Source: Tissierella sp. MB52-C2 (GTDB lineage: Bacteria > Bacillota > Clostridia > Tissierellales > Tissierellaceae). Taken from it: 64,000 nucleotides of DNA. The stretch spans positions 2,768,643 through 2,832,642 of the forward strand of contig NZ_CP133261.1 in the NCBI RefSeq assembly GCF_030931715.1, written 5' to 3'. Below, in pieces: positions 16,248 to 25,363 of this stretch (the stretch's first letter is position 1; every line of letters starts with the position of its first letter). The translations under genes were made by a program, and so were the position numbers. The notes beneath the pieces were generated by a model, which was not told the DNA's origin, did not search any database, and worked only from the letters and a program-made list of their open reading frames with translations.

Positions 16248-16802
16248 TTATATTGCTCCTCCCTTCACATATCCTCTTTGTCTGCATTTCTCATTATGTT
16301 CTGCTATCATTTCTTTCATATCTATAAATCTATTTAATGCTATCTTAAAGATTTCTATAGTATGTTCTGTGTCTAGCAATTCATGAACATTTTTTTTTAG
16401 CTTTTCTAACTCTTTATCTGTAAAATCTTTTATACTTTTTTTATTAGTAATTAAGATTAATACCTCTGCCAATACCTCATGGGATTCTCTATGCTCTTCT
16501 AATAGCTTCAAAGCTATATTGCTGATATTTAAGTCAATATTATCAAGGATTTCATAACTATATGCCTGTCCTATAGCACAATTGTGCTTACAATATCTTT
16601 GAGTTAAGAAAGGTTCTTGATATATTTCTGCAAATTCTACAACTATGCCCGGTGAAGGATCTCTTACTCCTCTTTCATAACATCCTAGACTTTCAGTACT
16701 TATCCCTATGCCTTTATCTGCTAGTAGTGAAGCTACATTATCCCTAGTTAATCCTTTATTCTCACGTGGTGTTTGGTAATCAATTAGGTAGCTTGAGTAC
16801 AT
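16248..16802 (-). CDS. XRE-type HTH protein
   Basis: A 184-residue protein with an N-terminal XRE-like HTH (ENKGLTRDNVASLLADKGIG, then STESLGCYERGVRDPS, about residues 14-55) and a helical C-terminal half with an acidic stretch. Early-operon position suggests a phage regulator. Start ATG with an AGAGGTGA site. Confidence 0.65.
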   Translation of the reverse strand: MYSSYLIDYQTPRENKGLTRDNVASLLADKGIGISTESLGCYERGVRDPSPGIVVEFAEIYQEPFLTQRYCKHNCAIGQAYSYEILDNIDLNISNIALKLLEEHRESHEVLAEVLILITNKKSIKDFTDKELEKLKKNVHELLDTEHTIEIFKIALNRFIDMKEMIAEHNEKCRQRGYVKGGAI

Positions 16803-16846
16803 TCAATTTCACCTCTTTTCGTGTTAGAATTTAATTAATGAAGAAA

Positions 16847-16966
16847 CTAAGCTGTTTTCTTTTCCTTTTCTTTTTTAATCTTTTCTAACTTTTCCCATTC
16901 CTCATTTAGCCTAGGAATTAGGTCTTCTGCTTTACACATGAAACCAATTAATCTAATTTGTTTCAT
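16847..16966 (-). CDS. Small basic phage protein, unknown
   Basis: A 39-residue frame (MKQIRLIGFM start) with a lysine- and glutamate-rich end, behind AGGAAGGAGAAAAGGAAGAG. No known family. It lies between the HTH gene and the DUF5131 gene. Confidence 0.5.
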   Translation of the reverse strand: MKQIRLIGFMCKAEDLIPRLNEEWEKLEKIKKEKEKKTA

Positions 16967-16996
16967 CTCTTCCTTTTCTCCTTCCTTTCTTCAACT

Positions 16997-18028
16997 TTAA
17001 TTTTCTTCACTTTCCTCTTTCTTTTTGTTGATTTTCTCTTTAAAATCTTCTTCTCTCATAATTCCAGCTAAGACCTCACGCCAGCCATCAAAACACGTAT
17101 CACATAAATAAGCTAATTGTTTAGCTGTCTCCCCTCTCTTTCTTCTTGCAAGAATTGCAATCATTTCACTTTTTAAATCAATCTTTTTACAAGATCCACA
17201 GCTTGAATATAATCGCTTATAAAGTGCTGTATTTCGAGGAATCTTTTCTAGCTGTTTTAATCCATCTGGAAACTCTTGTATAAACTCTTCTCCCATAAGT
17301 TCTCTTAAGCTATTTTTCAATAGTATAGGTATTCCAGATTCTCTACCTTGCTCCATAAGGGTAGTAATCCATTCTTTTTTAGGAACTACTTTATCTTTTC
17401 TATTTCCTGTTTCAGCTCCTATGATTATCCAATCTACTTTCTTAACAACTGATGAAGCACCTGGCCATGACTGTAAAATTGGTTCAATACTGACAAATGT
17501 ATTTAGTTGATCATAACTAAAAAATATATCTTCTGGTGCTGTAGTTGTTGTACCATACCAATAATTACTTCCAGTTCTTAATATCTTTTTCTCAATTAAT
17601 TCAACATATCTTTTAGGATTCTTAGTTAGAAATAAATAATTATGTTGCGGAGACTTCTCACTTGCTTTAAATACTTCTTCAATCCATTCATCCGGAACCC
17701 ATTCACCAAATAAATCCGCCATAGATCCTACAAATATATTCTTTGATTGCTTTAACTTCTGCGGTACATCCATGCGGTATCTGTGTAATGTAGGTTCAAA
17801 TCCGAATGGATAATTTAATGATCTATCTGATCGTGTTATAAAAGGTTTGTCTAATATATATAAATCTCTTTCTTCGTCATACTCATATTCGTCGGATGCT
17901 TTATTTAATCTAATATCTCCTGAAAACCTCTTAGACATAGTTCTTGCATAACAATAAGGGCATTCATGTCTACAACCGGTTACTGGATTCCAAGTATGAT
18001 CAGCCCAATCTATCTTGGTCTTATTCAT
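16997..18028 (-). CDS. Phage Gp37/Gp68 family protein (DUF5131)
   Basis: A 343-residue protein with the family signature KIDWADHTWNPVTGCRHECP, followed by YCYA. The cysteines CxxxCxxC are of the radical-SAM type, so an iron-sulphur cluster is likely. Also seen are IFVGSMADLFGEWVP and IIGAETGNR. DUF5131 is widespread in phages but its reaction is unknown. The C-terminus has an additional CGSC and a CDTC that could bind zinc. Confidence 0.85.
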   Translation of the reverse strand: MNKTKIDWADHTWNPVTGCRHECPYCYARTMSKRFSGDIRLNKASDEYEYDEERDLYILDKPFITRSDRSLNYPFGFEPTLHRYRMDVPQKLKQSKNIFVGSMADLFGEWVPDEWIEEVFKASEKSPQHNYLFLTKNPKRYVELIEKKILRTGSNYWYGTTTTAPEDIFFSYDQLNTFVSIEPILQSWPGASSVVKKVDWIIIGAETGNRKDKVVPKKEWITTLMEQGRESGIPILLKNSLRELMGEEFIQEFPDGLKQLEKIPRNTALYKRLYSSCGSCKKIDLKSEMIAILARRKRGETAKQLAYLCDTCFDGWREVLAGIMREEDFKEKINKKKEESEEN

Positions 18029-18046
18029 TTTCTTCTCTCACTCCCT

Positions 18047-18256
18047 TCATGATATTTTTCTCTTGCTCTTAGATCCTTCTTCCTCAAAGTAGAATTTTTC
18101 TTGAAAGTATTTCTTAGGTACTCTACCAGCTATAGTAAAATATCCTTTCTCTTTAAGTTCTTTATTCATATTCTGCATTACTTTATAAGATTTAGATTTA
18201 GAGAGCCTTAATATTCTCATTACATCTTCTACAAAATAAAAATCCACTATTCTCAC
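18047..18256 (-). CDS. Small HTH protein, excisionase-like
   Basis: A 69-residue basic protein with a short HTH (VEDVMRILRLSKSKSYKVMQ), similar in size and layout to phage excisionase-type and MerR-like proteins. It is the second gene of the early operon after the Cro-like gene, a common xis place. Excisionase is an inference. Confidence 0.5.
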   Translation of the reverse strand: MRIVDFYFVEDVMRILRLSKSKSYKVMQNMNKELKEKGYFTIAGRVPKKYFQEKFYFEEEGSKSKRKIS

Positions 18257-18274
18257 CTCCTATAATTAATCGTT

Positions 18275-18511
18275 CTATGCTGTGTGGTTGTCACCCTTGT
18301 GGCTCTTTGTATCATTTGTATTTAAAAAAATAATTTCTTCTACACTTACATTAAAATATTTTGCAATTTTTTTTGCTATATCTACTCTTGGCATCCTAAT
18401 GCCATTTTCATAATGTGAATATAAGGCTCTATTTAATTCTATGGCTGTTGATACCTGCTCCTGTGTTTCACCTTTCACTTCCCTTAATTGCTTTAACGTA
18501 TACTTTTCCAT
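18275..18511 (-). CDS. Cro-like XRE regulator
   Basis: A 78-residue XRE HTH protein (LKQLREVKGETQEQVSTAIE, then YSHYENGIRMP). I place the start at the ATG at 18509-18511 because GGAGGTGG lies just before it; the upstream ATG at 18532 would put the ribosome site inside the gene. It is divergent from the double-HTH repressor and shares operators with it, so it probably acts as the early regulator. Confidence 0.82.
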   Translation of the reverse strand: MEKYTLKQLREVKGETQEQVSTAIELNRALYSHYENGIRMPRVDIAKKIAKYFNVSVEEIIFLNTNDTKSHKGDNHTA

Positions 18512-18525
18512 TTTTCCACCTCCGT

Positions 18526-18625
18526 GATACATCTTGTATCTTAATATTACTATACACTCTGTATCATTGTCAAGTCTTTTTTAAAGATAAATATACTTTT
18601 TGTATCATTTGTTTCTTTTTGTATC
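18526..18625. promoter_or_regulatory. Lysis-lysogeny operators
   Basis: TGTATC, the half-site of the perfect palindrome GATACA-TCT-TGTATC (18526-18540), recurs at 18560-18565, 18601-18606 and 18620-18625, the last two within the longer repeat TTGTATCATTT. A further copy is inside the Cro-like gene (18308-18313). These sites fill the gap between divergent regulator genes and are the likely repressor sites. Confidence 0.75.
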
Positions 18626-18658
18626 ATTTCATTATAATATATAATTGAGGTGTTAAAT

Positions 18659-19297
18659 ATGTCACTATCTGAAAATCTTAAAAAGTTAAGAAGTTGTAAA
18701 GGGCTTACCCAAGAAGAAGTGAGTAAGGATTTAAATATGAATAGGGCTACTTATGCTCATTATGAAACAGGACGGAGAGAACCTGACGTTGGTACTCTGA
18801 AATTATTAGCCAATTATTTCAATGTAACTACAGATGAATTATTAGGGGAATATAGTTCCATTAGTAAAAACAATTCTCTTGTTACGGAAAGTAAACTTGC
18901 AAATAGAATTAAAGAATTAAGAACTGAACTAGATTTGACACAAGAAGAATTTGGAAAAATATTTGGAATAGTTAAATCAACTGTTTCATTATATGAAAGC
19001 GGCAAGAGTACTCCTGATGATGAGATAAAAAAGGCTATAGCAGAATATTTTAATGTATCATTAGATTACTTAATGGGTGCTTCTAATGTAAGAAACCCAT
19101 ATAAGGATAATAAAGAACAACAGTTACCAGATAGCTTTGAAACTCCTGAAGAAGCCATAAAATTTCTATTAGAACAAAATGTAATCATGGGATTTGGTGG
19201 CTTTGATGTGGATAAGCTGGATGATGATGAAAAGGTAGAATTTGCCAATTCTTTATTGGAACATTTAAAGTTGTTGAGTTTGAAATACAAGAAGTAG
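18659..19297 (+). CDS. Phage repressor with two tandem HTH domains
   Basis: A 212-residue protein with two complete XRE HTH domains: the first at about 5-60 (LRSCKGLTQEEVSKDLNMNR) and the second at about 78-137 (LRTELDLTQEEFGKIFGIVK). The C-terminal 65 residues are acidic. Start is the ATG at 18659-18661 after GAGGTG, not the GTG three codons earlier. No S24 autoproteolysis domain is present. It lies opposite the Cro-like gene. Confidence 0.85.
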   Translation: MSLSENLKKLRSCKGLTQEEVSKDLNMNRATYAHYETGRREPDVGTLKLLANYFNVTTDELLGEYSSISKNNSLVTESKLANRIKELRTELDLTQEEFGKIFGIVKSTVSLYESGKSTPDDEIKKAIAEYFNVSLDYLMGASNVRNPYKDNKEQQLPDSFETPEEAIKFLLEQNVIMGFGGFDVDKLDDDEKVEFANSLLEHLKLLSLKYKK

Positions 19298-19309
19298 GAG
19301 GGAGACCAA

Positions 19310-20263
19310 TTGGATAGCGATATTGAAATTCAAATGAAATCATTAGATTACTACGATTATTTTGCATATGTAGATGCTTCTGGTGATGACGGTTTTAAAT
19401 TTGAAGAATATGGACAAGGTTCATCAAGGTGTTATGCGGTAGCTATGTTTGTAGTAAAAAAAGACGATATAGAATACAATATAGATAAATTAAATAAAAT
19501 TAAAAAGTTAGTAGGATGTAAGCCTGAACACGAAGCTAAATATACAACACTTAGACGTCATAGAAATAAAGATGAGGTACATAAGATAGTTTCAGAATTA
19601 AAAGGTACTTTAGTTTCATGGATAGCTTTCAAGGAAAAGATAGAAGACCCTTATTTCCTAGATATAAAAAATAAGGCTTTATCACAACTTTGCCATGTAT
19701 TTCCAATCAAAACTGCACATGATGTGTTAAAAGATGAAGTTGGCTCTAATCTCTTTATAGCTGTGGATGTAATGAAGAAAGTTGAAATGGATGGATTAAA
19801 AGAATTATTAGAAGACAATTTTATGCCAAGTTCTAATGAATCTAATAAACCAATTAATAATTATAATTTGAAATTTAAAGATTCTAAAGATAAAGACTTT
19901 CAATTAATACAAGTTGCAGATATTTTAGCTGGTATAATAAGAAATAGTTTTGAGAGTTGGCCTTTTGATCATGAGATTTGGAAGCGATGTAAAATTTGTG
20001 ATTCATTAGTGAATACAAAGAAATTAAAAAACCTATGTAAGTATAAAAACAAAGGAATACATTTAGAAAACAGTAATAATTTATTTAAAATATTGCCACT
20101 ATTTTTAAAAGATGAGGACCATCATCAGGTTGTATTATCTGGAATTTGTCCATTCCCATTAGAGTTATATAATGATATGTCATTTGTAGATTGTCTTTTA
20201 AATAAGGACTATAAATTAGGTAAAATTAATCCACGGATTAGAAAAAAACAAAAAAATAATTAA
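19310..20263 (+). CDS. DUF3800 protein, RNase H-like fold expected
   Basis: A 317-residue protein starting at TTG behind GTAGGAGGGAG. DUF3800 features are visible: an N-terminal strand with acidic residues (YFAYVDASGDDGFKF), a HEAKYTTLRRH segment, VAVDVMKKVEM-like centre and the C-terminal QLIQVADILAGIIRNSFE helix. DUF3800 proteins are predicted nucleases of RNase H-like fold and are found in mobile and defence contexts. It is cargo in the lysogeny module. Its C-terminal lysine and asparagine codons form the T-run of a convergent RNA gene (20248-20355). Confidence 0.8.
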   Translation: MDSDIEIQMKSLDYYDYFAYVDASGDDGFKFEEYGQGSSRCYAVAMFVVKKDDIEYNIDKLNKIKKLVGCKPEHEAKYTTLRRHRNKDEVHKIVSELKGTLVSWIAFKEKIEDPYFLDIKNKALSQLCHVFPIKTAHDVLKDEVGSNLFIAVDVMKKVEMDGLKELLEDNFMPSSNESNKPINNYNLKFKDSKDKDFQLIQVADILAGIIRNSFESWPFDHEIWKRCKICDSLVNTKKLKNLCKYKNKGIHLENSNNLFKILPLFLKDEDHHQVVLSGICPFPLELYNDMSFVDCLLNKDYKLGKINPRIRKKQKNN

Positions 20264-20355
20264 TGTGGTCCCTTTCCTCCCAGGTGATAACTTTACACCC
20301 TGCCCCGAACTAGCGGAACGAACCACATTAACATTAGTACATATTATGTATCTTT
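20248..20355 (-). ncRNA. Candidate structured small RNA beside DUF3800
   Basis: A minus-strand unit with its own promoter (TTGACT, then TATATT at 16 or TATTAT at 18 bases), about 105 nt of RNA and an abrupt T-run (TTATTTTTTTG). The core 20260-20331 is closed by a perfect 10-bp stem (TTAATGTGGT / ACCACATTAA) enclosing inner helices, among them CAGG(G)TG / CACCTG and GGAA / TTCC. No minus-strand protein gene exists to use this promoter. Transcription is inferred from sequence only. Comparative genomics has described RNA motifs associated with DUF3800 genes, and this could be one. Confidence 0.6.
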
Positions 20356-20361
20356 ATACAC

Positions 20362-20391
20362 ATAATATACCTTAAACTAGCAAAAAGTCAA
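20362..20391 (-). promoter_or_regulatory. Minus-strand sigma-A promoter of the small RNA
   Basis: On the minus strand TTGACT (20386-20391) is followed by TATATT (20364-20369, 16-base spacer) or TATTAT (20362-20367, 18-base spacer). An imperfect inverted repeat (20341-20369) covers the start point. Confidence 0.65.
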
Positions 20392-20417
20392 CTTCGTTAG
20401 TGTTTTTTATGATTTTA

Positions 20418-20432
20418 TTTACATTTTGTAAA
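20418..20432. promoter_or_regulatory. Palindromic operator before second repressor
   Basis: TTTACA-TTT-TGTAAA is a perfect palindrome about 30 bases before the XRE gene at 20459, a likely autoregulatory site. Confidence 0.55.
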
Positions 20433-20458
20433 CATTATGTTGATAAGTAGGTGTTATA

Positions 20459-20827
20459 ATGAATAAATTTTCTGATAGGCTAAGATACTTAAGAGCTTCA
20501 CATGGATTAACTCAAGAAAAACTCTCTAAAGACATTGAAGAAGTCTTTGGGTATCCCATCGCAAAAGCTACTATATCTCAATATGAAAATGGCAATAGAG
20601 AACCAAGTATATCTATGTTAATTAATTTGGCCCAATATTTTAATTGTTCCATAGATTATTTAGTCGGAATATCGGACCATATATCAATCATAGATAGCTC
20701 TGAATTTATGAATAAAATGTTGCTATTAAAAACTATTGTTGATATACTTCCTAAAATGGATTATGTCCAATCTCATAACTTAAATAAATTGATCTCAGAG
20801 TATTTAGGATCTAACGATTTAAAATAA
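20459..20827 (+). CDS. XRE repressor, second immunity regulator
   Basis: A 122-residue protein with an XRE HTH (LRASHGLTQEKLSKDIEEVF to KATISQYENGNREPS, about 9-52) and a C-terminal helical dimer region. It is followed by a terminator and by the ImmA-like protease gene, the ImmR-ImmA arrangement in which the protease cleaves the repressor. I therefore think it is the regulator controlled by the protease. Confidence 0.8.
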   Translation: MNKFSDRLRYLRASHGLTQEKLSKDIEEVFGYPIAKATISQYENGNREPSISMLINLAQYFNCSIDYLVGISDHISIIDSSEFMNKMLLLKTIVDILPKMDYVQSHNLNKLISEYLGSNDLK

Positions 20828-20883
20828 ATTATAATTCAAACTAATCACAACAAGGTAATATGACTAGAACGAGAGCTATTAAT

Positions 20884-20924
20884 AGACACAAATTAAGCAA
20901 CAATTAATTTTTGTGTCTTTTATT
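20884..20924 (+). terminator. Intrinsic terminator after XRE repressor
   Basis: GACACAAA pairs with TTTGTGTC across a 17-base loop and is followed by TTTTATTTC. Confidence 0.7.
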
Positions 20925-20937
20925 TCAATACATAACA

Positions 20938-20949
20938 GAACATAAGTTT
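20938..20949. promoter_or_regulatory. LexA/SOS-box-like site upstream of ImmA-like gene
   Basis: GAACATAAGTTT fits the Gram-positive LexA box GAAC-N4-GTTC except for the last base. The same 12 bases occur again before the integrase (21434-21445). Confidence 0.5.
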
Positions 20950-20964
20950 TAACGAGGTGATATT

Positions 20965-21408
20965 ATGGATTTATCATGGATTGACCAATATATAAATGGA
21001 GTCATAGAATACTGTGGCTCCAGTGACATATATGAAATATATAGTGCATTAAACATTGAAATAAAAAGAATTGATAAAGATGATCCATTGCTCAAAGGAA
21101 ATGAGGCTATATATATTAGAAATTACTTTGGAATAGAAGTAGTATTTATTAGAGATGATCTTCCTTACCAATATGAGAAATTTGTTTTATCCCATGAGTT
21201 AGGACATGCAGTACTGCATATTGAAATTACTACTGCTGCTTATAATAACAAGTTAGTTAATAAGGGGAAATTAGAACGTCAGGCTGATTATTTTGCCTTA
21301 AAATTGCTTAATATCTCTATAGATAAGGATTGTTATGAAGGATATAATTTTGAGCAGTTAGCAAAGGAATTTTACGTTACAGAATCAAGTTTACAATATA
21401 GCTATTAA
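20965..21408 (+). CDS. ImmA/IrrE-like metallopeptidase
   Basis: A 147-residue protein with the zinc site HELGHAVLH around residue 77 and a downstream ERQADYFALKLL segment supplying the third ligand, as in ImmA/IrrE. These proteases cleave XRE repressors after DNA damage and release the prophage. It is separated from the XRE gene by a terminator and has an SOS-like box in front. Confidence 0.88.
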   Translation: MDLSWIDQYINGVIEYCGSSDIYEIYSALNIEIKRIDKDDPLLKGNEAIYIRNYFGIEVVFIRDDLPYQYEKFVLSHELGHAVLHIEITTAAYNNKLVNKGKLERQADYFALKLLNISIDKDCYEGYNFEQLAKEFYVTESSLQYSY

Positions 21409-21433
21409 GCTTTATTATTTTTTACACCCAATA

Positions 21434-21445
21434 GAACATAAGTTT
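21434..21445. promoter_or_regulatory. LexA/SOS-box-like site upstream of integrase
   Basis: GAACATAAGTTT, identical to the site at 20938-20949, about 22 bases before the integrase start. Confidence 0.5.
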
Positions 21446-21467
21446 ATTTATAAAGGAAGGTGGTTAG

Positions 21468-22646
21468 ATGCCTGCATATAAAGATGAAGACCGTGGAACC
21501 TGGTATTGTAAATTTTATTATACAGACTGGAAGGGAGAATATAAACAAAAGAAAAAAAGAGGATTTAAGCTAAAGCGACACGCAGAAGATTGGGAACGTG
21601 AATTCCTTCTAAAGAACGCCGGAAGTCCCAATATGACATTTAAAACCTTGGTAGATTTATATTATGATGATTCAGATCTTCGAATAAGAAACTCCACAAT
21701 AAAAACAAAGATGAGTATAATTGATACTCATATATTACCTGTTTTTAAATCCAAAATTATTTCGGAGATTACAAAGGGTGATATAAGGCGTTGGCAGAAT
21801 CTTATGCTAAAAAAGAAAAATCCACGTAACGGTGAACCTTATAAGCCTACCTATTTACGTTCAATCAATAGTCAATTGAGTGCGATATTAAACTATGCGG
21901 TTGAGTATTATAATCTGCCCCAAAATCCTTGCTCCCGGGTAAAATCCATCGGGAAAAAACGGGCTGACGAAATGAAATTCTGGACACTTGATGAATTTAA
22001 TGAAGTAATCGTCCATGAGGAGTCACCAGCATATCGTATTGCATTTATGACTCTGTTTTGGACGGGAATACGGAGTGGAGAATTATTAGCCCTCACTCCT
22101 AAGAAAATACTTGATGATATAGAGTCACTTGACATTTGCGAAACATATAAGCGAGAAGATGGAGAGGATGTTTTTGACGAAACTAAGAATGAAAATCCTC
22201 GTATCGTATCAATGCCCGATTTCTTATATAAAAAATTTAAACAATACATGAACTCTTTATATGGCTTAGAAGCAAATGACCGTATATTCTACTTTACTCG
22301 TACAGCACTTAATAAGGAATTAGACCGATTAATAGAGAAAGCAAATATAGAACGTATACGAGTACATGATCTAAGACATTCTCATGTAGCTTTATTAATT
22401 GAGCTTGGATATAGAACTCATGCTATTGCAAAACGAATTGGAGATACTCCAGAAGAAGTGGATCGCACTTATGCTCACCTCTATCCAAACAAAGATCAAG
22501 ATATTTCTAAAGAGCTCAGTCGACACAAAGATGGTATTATTGGAAAAGCAAAATTCGATGAACAGGACTCAGAAGTTTATAATGACAAAGAGATTGCTGA
22601 AAGTCTTAAAGCTGAACGTGTTTTCCATGATTTAAAAGCTGTTTAG
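21468..22646 (+). CDS. int: Tyrosine recombinase (prophage integrase)
   Basis: A 392-residue integrase with an AP2-like N-terminal arm-binding domain (DEDRGTWYCKFYYTDWKGEY), a SAM-like core (about 60-170) and the catalytic domain: arginine in WTGIRSGELLAL, HDLRHSH with the second arginine, and the tyrosine in DRTYAHLYP. It would integrate and excise the element at guaA. Arm-type repeats lie just downstream (22652-22671). Confidence 0.95.
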   Translation: MPAYKDEDRGTWYCKFYYTDWKGEYKQKKKRGFKLKRHAEDWEREFLLKNAGSPNMTFKTLVDLYYDDSDLRIRNSTIKTKMSIIDTHILPVFKSKIISEITKGDIRRWQNLMLKKKNPRNGEPYKPTYLRSINSQLSAILNYAVEYYNLPQNPCSRVKSIGKKRADEMKFWTLDEFNEVIVHEESPAYRIAFMTLFWTGIRSGELLALTPKKILDDIESLDICETYKREDGEDVFDETKNENPRIVSMPDFLYKKFKQYMNSLYGLEANDRIFYFTRTALNKELDRLIEKANIERIRVHDLRHSHVALLIELGYRTHAIAKRIGDTPEEVDRTYAHLYPNKDQDISKELSRHKDGIIGKAKFDEQDSEVYNDKEIAESLKAERVFHDLKAV

Positions 22647-22651
22647 ATTTT

Positions 22652-22671
22652 TTAGTACCAAATTAGTACCA
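22652..22671. repeat. Direct repeat, candidate arm-type integrase sites
   Basis: TTAGTACCA occurs twice (22652-22660, 22663-22671) at an 11-base period, one helical turn, between integrase and the guaA end. This fits an integrase arm site near the attachment site. Confidence 0.55.
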
Positions 22672-22686
22672 CAGCCTAAAAAAACA

Positions 22687-22725
22687 AGCCAGAATCCTCG
22701 CTAATGCAAAGGGTTCTGGCTTTTT
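22687..22725. terminator. Bidirectional terminator between integrase and guaA
   Basis: An 11-bp stem (AGCCAGAATCC with GGGTTCTGGCT, one G-T pair) is followed by TTTTT on the plus strand and by a T-rich tract on the minus strand. Confidence 0.85.
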
Positions 22726-22730
22726 CATGA

Positions 22731-23675
22731 TTATTCCCACTCAATTGTCGCAGGTGGCTTATTAGTCACATCAAATACCACCCTGTTTACTTCCTCCACT
22801 TCATCTGTAATTCTTTCTGAAATCTTTCCTAATATATCTAATGGAATTGGGTACCATTTTGCTACCATTGCATCTTTAGTAGTTACGGCTCTTAGGCCTA
22901 TTGTATGACAATAAGTTCTCTCACCATTTATAACTCCTACAGATTGGATATTTGGTAATACTGCAAAGTATTGCCAAATTTCCTTATCTAGTCCTGCTTT
23001 TTTGATTTCATCTCTGTAGATATAGTCAGCTTCTCTTAGTATGTCTAGTTTTTCTTTAGTTAACTCTCCTAAGCATCTAACACCAAGTCCCGGTCCTGGG
23101 AAAGGCTGTCTGCTTACTAGTTCTTCATCAATACCTAATGCTCTACCTACTTCTCTAACCTCATCCTTATATAGTTCTCTAAGAGGCTCTATAAGCTCAA
23201 AATTTACATCTTCTGGTAATCCACCTACATTATGATGAGATTTAACTGCAAGTTTTCCATCTTTATTTACACTTTCAACTATATCTGGATAAATTGTTCC
23301 CTGAACTAAAAATTCTATATCTTGAAGTTTTGATTGTTCTTCTTCAAATACTCTAATAAATTCTTCTCCAATTACCTTTCTCTTTTGTTCAGGATCAGTA
23401 ACTCCATTTAATTTACCTAAGAATCTTTCTTCTGCATCAACTACAATTAAATTCATATGAAATTTATCTCTAAATACTGTCTCTACTTCATATCTTTCAT
23501 TTTTTCTTAGAAGTCCATGATCTACAAACACGCAAACTAAATTATCACCTATAGCTTTATGAACCAATACTGCTGCCACAGAAGAATCCACTCCACCAGA
23601 TAATGCACATAATGCTTTTTTATTTCCAACTTTATTCTTAATTTCTTCCACTTGTTTACTTATAAAATCTTGCAC
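22731..23675 (-). CDS. guaA: GMP synthase ATP-pyrophosphatase subunit (no amidotransferase domain)
   Basis: A 314-residue protein with the PP-loop SGGVDSSV (residues 26-33) and the GMP synthetase C-terminal dimer region ending PATIEWE. It converts XMP to GMP using ATP and ammonia. Typical GuaA is about 510 residues with an N-terminal glutamine amidotransferase domain; this lacks it. The GTG start has a perfect AAGGAGTG site 11 bases from guaB, so it is not a random truncation. The amidotransferase may be a separate gene, as in archaea. Confidence 0.92.
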   Translation of the reverse strand: MQDFISKQVEEIKNKVGNKKALCALSGGVDSSVAAVLVHKAIGDNLVCVFVDHGLLRKNERYEVETVFRDKFHMNLIVVDAEERFLGKLNGVTDPEQKRKVIGEEFIRVFEEEQSKLQDIEFLVQGTIYPDIVESVNKDGKLAVKSHHNVGGLPEDVNFELIEPLRELYKDEVREVGRALGIDEELVSRQPFPGPGLGVRCLGELTKEKLDILREADYIYRDEIKKAGLDKEIWQYFAVLPNIQSVGVINGERTYCHTIGLRAVTTKDAMVAKWYPIPLDILGKISERITDEVEEVNRVVFDVTNKPPATIEWE

Positions 23676-23686
23676 TATATCACTCC

Positions 23687-25204
<1,518 letters not shown>

Positions 25205-25302
25205 CTATCTTAATACTATATTTTAATTTATAAATCTACAAAAAACAAGTTAAAAGTAAATTTGGAATTTTTGAAAAACAATATGCTTATCCTATTCTAA
25301 AC

Positions 25303-25331
25303 TTGCTTTTCGGAAAATACTATTATATCAT
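25303..25331 (+). promoter_or_regulatory. Sigma-A promoter of the membrane-protein gene at 25364
   Basis: TTGCTT at 25303-25308 and TATCAT at 25326-25331 are 17 bases apart, 33 bases before the ATG. Confidence 0.6.
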
Positions 25332-25363
25332 ATAACTAAAACTTTAAATTAGGGGGTATAGTT

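Larger units (their letters stand above)
1..22730. mobile_element. Prophage (tailed phage), left end outside window
   Basis: A continuous set of phage genes runs from the capsid gene at the left edge to the integrase that ends just before guaA. Gene order is canonical for a temperate low-GC siphovirus: lysogeny, early and replication, regulator, terminase, portal, head. Nearly all genes are on the minus strand; the integrase, ImmA-like, repressor and DUF3800 genes are on the plus strand. The right boundary is inferred from the integrase lying about 85 bases from the 3' end of guaA, a known integration hotspot. The other attachment site and the tail and lysis genes are not in the window. Confidence 0.93.

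Noticed and set aside
20260-20331. Minus strand has GGGGCAGGGTG followed by a TCACC segment, resembling the start of an FMN riboswitch
   Set aside because: The rest of the FMN riboswitch consensus is missing and no downstream riboflavin gene exists on that strand.
22731-23675. guaA appears truncated by prophage insertion or frameshift
   Set aside because: The missing domain is the N-terminal one, away from the insertion, and the start has a perfect ribosome site directly after guaB; a split enzyme is the simpler explanation.
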